From: Lentisphaeraceae bacterium
GTDB lineage: Bacteria; Verrucomicrobiota; Kiritimatiellia; RFP12; UBA1067
Direction of reading: 5' to 3'
DNA: 21,536 nucleotides
Assembly (NCBI GenBank): GCA_004551905.1
Contig: SFPL01000109.1
Coordinates: 1 to 21,536 of the forward strand
Made by a program: the position numbers and the translations under genes. This document shows positions 18,651-21,536 of the stretch, in pieces. Below the pieces are notes generated by a model, which was not told the origin of the DNA, did no database searches, and was given only the letters and a program-made list of their open reading frames with translations. Numbering within the stretch: position 1 is the stretch's first letter; each line of letters begins with the position of its first letter.

Positions 18651-21312
18651 GGTCGTTTGTTGTCTCGCGACGGTCGCGGTCGCGGGCGTTTCGGATACGG
18701 CAGTTGCTGCCGATGTCAATTTCAAGTGGAAGGCCGAAGTATTGAGCGGCAGCTGGAAGGATGGGGCGAACTGGGACAGGGGGACGTATCCGAATGCCCT
18801 GGCGACGGATTACGCCACTTTTTCAAAGGGAACATATGAAGTGACCGTCCCGAACGGCACGACCAACAAGTACATACAGCTGGAGACGGACGTCACGCTC
18901 AAGCTGAAGGGCGTTCGCGATGAGAACGGTGCGCAGGCGCAGATGCGCTCGGGTGCGGTGCGTTATTCTCGCTACAGCCGCTGCAATCTGATTGTCGACG
19001 ATCTCTACTACTTCTATGACAACTCCGGGACGACTTCGGGTTCGGATTCTCTTGGCGAAAACAGTTCGCTCGTCCTGACCAACGGCTCGACTTTTATCAT
19101 CAATGGTGCTTGGCCGCTCCAGTTTACGAAGACAGGAGATCAGATGTCCCTCTACGGGAAGAGTGCCTTCACCTTCAAGGGCTCGTCTGCCACTCCGACG
19201 TTTACGGGAAGCGGATCGGGGCTTGTCCTTGATGACTCGACCTATACGATGACCTCGGCGAGCAAGGGGCTTCGGATGAACGGAGGTACGGCGGCGCAGA
19301 CCTACTTCATCTTCCGTGGCGATGCGCCGGCAATGGTCGTTGCGTACGATTGCGGCATCGGCACGACGGGGTCTCCTGGCGCGTTGTTGCAGTTCGAGCC
19401 CCCGGTCACGGGCTGGGAAGACGCGGCGATCCGGGGCGGAACCTGCAACAACTCGCCCAAGTTCGCCGCCGCGAATTCGCTCGACAGGGGCAATCTCTTC
19501 GTGGAGGTTCCGCGCTCCGCGCCGATCTGGAAGTGCGCGACGGAACAGGAGGTTCCCCTCGTCAGCTGGAACAAGGGCATCAATCCGGCGGTGTTCCGTT
19601 TCGGAGCGCTTCGCAACGCGGGATCCTACTTTCATTGGGACGATGAGACGAATCCGAAGGTGCTCTACCTCCATGTCGTTCCGGCCGATCAGCAGCTCGA
19701 CTTCAAGCTGACGTCTGCCACTGCCACTGAGATCGCCTACGAGTATTCGGTCAATGACGAGGGTCTTGCGGGGGCGGCGGCGACGCTCGAGTATTCGCAG
19801 AACGAGGACTTCAGCGGATCGACGGAGATCTCGCTTGGAACAGTTGATCTGCCAGCGGATGGCGTCACCGGATCGGTTGCCGGACTTCAGCCGGGCACGA
19901 CCTATTATCTGCGGCTTAAGCTGGTCAAGGATGCCGTGAGCGTCGTCCGCACCCAGTCGACGACGACGACCGCTGCCGCCGGTTCGATTGCCGACACAGT
20001 CAAGGTCGCTTACGCGAGCGGGAAGGACCCGGCCTTCACGGGTTCGGTTGATGTCTTCGGCGCGGGTGACATTCACACCGTCAAGCTGATGCTTGGAACT
20101 GATCCTGAGAATCTTGAGGAAGTCGCGTCTCTTGACATTACGGAGGCGGGAGAGTTCACGCTCTCCGGACGGTGGAAGGACTACTACTGCGTCAACTCCT
20201 TCAAGATCGTCTATGAGAATGGGGATGGCTCACAGATCTGGACATCCGAGACGTCCGTCAACACCTATACGCCGACCTATACGGCCACCTACACCTGGAA
20301 GTCCGCCGTTACCGAGGGACTCTGGGCGGATGCGAACTGGACGATCTCCGGCTCGACGGCGACGAATCCGACCAAGCCGTTTCCGTGCCAGGAGGCCTAC
20401 CATTCCGCCGTATTCTCGGGAACGGCCACGAATACAATCCTCCTTTCGGGCGGCGAGAGCTGCCTTTATCTGCAGCCGGGCGCGAACAAGGCCGCGGCCA
20501 TCCTGAAGGGAACGGGGGATTCGCCGACGAGTGTCACGTTCGGTGCGTTGCGCTGGAACAACAAGACCGGCGTGAACCTGACCTTCGACAATGTGGCGAT
20601 GAACTGGACGGCGATCGCAGGGGCGATGGATGCCGGACAGGACAGCATCGGCACTGATTCCAGGTTCTGCCTGCGGAACGGTACGTCGATTACGATTGAC
20701 AACAAGCAAAGCTTTGGCGTGATCTTCGGCAATGGCACCAAACTGACAGTTGAGCTGAGAGGAGGATCGTTCTACGATTTCCGTCCGAACCACTCGCAGC
20801 CCGGCCGCTACACGATGGACTTGTCCGCGCAGTCGACGGTGCTTCTCGAGAACAGCAAGATGCGTGTCGGAGCGCCGCTTTCGCTCTGCAATGGTGGGAG
20901 TGCGGATATTCCTGCGACGTGGACGTTCGAGGGGACGAATGCGCAGCTCGTTGCTACCATGGACTTTGGCGTGACGGGGGCCGCCGGTGTCAATCTCGTG
21001 TTCAGGCCCGGGAAGGGCGGGTTCTCGGCTCCGGCCATTGCCGTGTCGAACAAGGTTGCATTTGCGGCGTCGTCCTACGACAAGGGTCCTGTGACGGTCT
21101 CCGTTCCGAAGGACGCGGAGATCTGGAGCGAGTCCTCGTGGGCTGAGACCACTCTGATCAGCGCCCCGAAGGGAATCAACACGAATGTTATCCGCTTTGC
21201 GGAACTGAAGCGCCCCGGCGGAAGCTTTCTCTACCTGCCCGAAGGAACTGACAATCCGACTTCGCTCGTATTCCGTCTCCGCAAGCCCGGATTTATCCTG
21301 ATTCTCAAGTAG
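18634..21312 (+). CDS. Large secreted protein with two beta-rich modules and a fibronectin-III-like linker
   Basis: This is an 892-residue protein. The start at 18634 is fixed by AAAAGGAAAGG eight bases upstream; the frame extends to a TTG at 18607 without support. Residues 1-26 are a signal peptide ending around AVA-A. Module 1 (about 30-349) begins FKWKAEVLSGSWKDGANW. Module 2 (about 552-892) begins YTWKSAVTEGLWADANW. Each opens with the W...GxWxxxxNW pattern of autotransporter-type beta-strand repeat proteins and continues with S/T/G/N-rich beta helix-like sequence. Between them, a fibronectin-III-like segment shows GLQPGTTYYLRL (417-428). The final residues are RKPGFILILK, with no LPxTG, PEP-CTERM or autotransporter barrel. 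A surface adhesin or polysaccharide-binding role is inferred from composition only. Confidence 0.85.
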   Translation: MSTWRKVVCCLATVAVAGVSDTAVAADVNFKWKAEVLSGSWKDGANWDRGTYPNALATDYATFSKGTYEVTVPNGTTNKYIQLETDVTLKLKGVRDENGAQAQMRSGAVRYSRYSRCNLIVDDLYYFYDNSGTTSGSDSLGENSSLVLTNGSTFIINGAWPLQFTKTGDQMSLYGKSAFTFKGSSATPTFTGSGSGLVLDDSTYTMTSASKGLRMNGGTAAQTYFIFRGDAPAMVVAYDCGIGTTGSPGALLQFEPPVTGWEDAAIRGGTCNNSPKFAAANSLDRGNLFVEVPRSAPIWKCATEQEVPLVSWNKGINPAVFRFGALRNAGSYFHWDDETNPKVLYLHVVPADQQLDFKLTSATATEIAYEYSVNDEGLAGAAATLEYSQNEDFSGSTEISLGTVDLPADGVTGSVAGLQPGTTYYLRLKLVKDAVSVVRTQSTTTTAAAGSIADTVKVAYASGKDPAFTGSVDVFGAGDIHTVKLMLGTDPENLEEVASLDITEAGEFTLSGRWKDYYCVNSFKIVYENGDGSQIWTSETSVNTYTPTYTATYTWKSAVTEGLWADANWTISGSTATNPTKPFPCQEAYHSAVFSGTATNTILLSGGESCLYLQPGANKAAAILKGTGDSPTSVTFGALRWNNKTGVNLTFDNVAMNWTAIAGAMDAGQDSIGTDSRFCLRNGTSITIDNKQSFGVIFGNGTKLTVELRGGSFYDFRPNHSQPGRYTMDLSAQSTVLLENSKMRVGAPLSLCNGGSADIPATWTFEGTNAQLVATMDFGVTGAAGVNLVFRPGKGGFSAPAIAVSNKVAFAASSYDKGPVTVSVPKDAEIWSESSWAETTLISAPKGINTNVIRFAELKRPGGSFLYLPEGTDNPTSLVFRLRKPGFILILK
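18721..19680 (+). repeat. Module 1 of internal domain duplication
   Basis: This module encodes residues 30-349 of the secreted protein. It corresponds to 20287-21309: both open with a W-x-x-G-x-W-x-x-x-x-N-W element. Both close with the order VPxxAxIW, then KGIN, then a V-x-R-F/FAxL strand and G-S-Y/F-x. The duplication is old; the DNA is no longer obviously alike. Confidence 0.6.
20287..21309 (+). repeat. Module 2 of internal domain duplication
   Basis: This module encodes residues 552-892 of the secreted protein, matching module 1 in order of motifs: WKSAVTEGLWADANW at the start, VSVPKDAEIW, APKGINTNVIRFAELKRPGG at the end. The duplication suggests two binding or structural units on one chain. 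Confidence 0.6.
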
Positions 21313-21536
21313 AATTCGACTTGATGATTTTTCTCGCCGAGGGCGACGATGTCGCCGGCGTGGCCGCCTCGACGCGCGCGACGGTCGCTTAAGCAAGTGG
21401 GGACAGCAACTGTAAATTTCGACTGAAATTTTCGTGCCATGTCTAAGGGTGAAGATTTTCGTTCCATTGCGCGTCAGCGCAAGGAAAAGGTAGCAAGGAG
21501 AATAGGGGTGCGGGGGAAGGAGGAAGGAAGGGAAAA
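21313..21536. other. Gene-poor 3' end, possible edge of a small mobile element
   Basis: No confident gene is seen here. Hairpins TCGCC-GAG-GGCGA and GGCGAC-GAT-GTCGCC (about 21342-21356) follow the secreted-protein stop but lack a T-run. GTGGGGACAG (21397-21406) and the perfect inverted repeat AAATTTC-GACT-GAAATTT (21414-21431) resemble ends of IS200-like or REP-associated transposase elements. A partial frame starts at ATG 21439 (MSKGEDFRSIARQRKEK...), is basic, runs off the window and has no ribosome-binding site. Purine-rich sequence fills the last 50 bases. Confidence 0.35.

Noticed and set aside
21324..21392. 22-residue frame after the secreted protein (MIFLAEGDDVAGVAAS...)
   Set aside because: No ribosome-binding site, very short, and overlapping hairpins that explain the GC-rich pattern.
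1..21536. CRISPR array or rRNA genes
   Set aside because: No evenly spaced direct repeats and no conserved rRNA blocks were seen on either strand.

Overview
The window is a high-GC bacterial chromosome segment (my rough estimate is a little over 60% GC in most genes). Several features together point to the PVC superphylum, most likely Kiritimatiellota, Lentisphaerota or Verrucomicrobiota. These are a V-type ATPase in the order D-I-K, an ECF sigma factor paired with a Hanks-type kinase, a TRL-like lipoprotein and a very large beta-rich secreted protein. The taxonomic placement is inference; no rRNA or tRNA gene is present to fix it.

Layout. (1) Positions 1-1362 hold the AT-richer C-terminal end of an EcoRI-type adenine methyltransferase and a complete DUF262-HNH nuclease, a probable restriction-modification or defence remnant. 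(2) Positions 1466-6049 are a tightly packed operon: purA, cdsA, a Cys-rich lipoprotein, a membrane-anchored thioredoxin-fold protein without CxxC, a DUF6930-like protein and ispF. It is driven by an extended -10 promoter so close to purA that the mRNA should be leaderless. (3) Positions 6165-6497 are a single TRL-like lipoprotein gene with its own promoter, an operator-like palindrome and a terminator. (4) Positions 6633-9191 start with an internally deleted gmd (GDP-mannose dehydratase), followed by a glycosyltransferase-like gene, a DEDDh exonuclease and a BaiN/HI0933-type flavoprotein. (5) Positions 9249-15555 are V-ATPase subunits D, I and K (K carries the Na+-site residues), a large polytopic membrane protein, a Ser/Thr kinase and an ECF sigma factor, most of them overlapping. 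(6) On the minus strand, 18379 down to 15476, is a compact RiPP (graspetide-type) cluster: an ABC exporter, a previously uncalled 42-residue precursor peptide at 16521-16649, a perfect 15-bp hairpin, and an MvdD/GwsG-like ATP-grasp ligase. (7) Positions 18634-21312 encode an 892-residue secreted protein with two copies of a beta-rich module around a fibronectin-III-like linker. (8) The last 220 bases contain no clear gene but look like the edge of a small mobile element.

The most interesting item is the ABC exporter / 42-aa peptide / ATP-grasp cluster. The peptide has a strong ribosome-binding site, Thr/Ser residues followed by an Asp-Asp pair near the C-terminus, and lies between a peptide ligase and an exporter. 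This is the expected layout of an omega-ester or omega-amide (graspetide) pathway, with a core sequence I do not recognise. Further points of interest are leaderless promoters shared by purA and the V-ATPase operon, the deleted gmd, and the 80-bp tail-to-tail overlap where the RiPP cluster meets the sigma factor gene.
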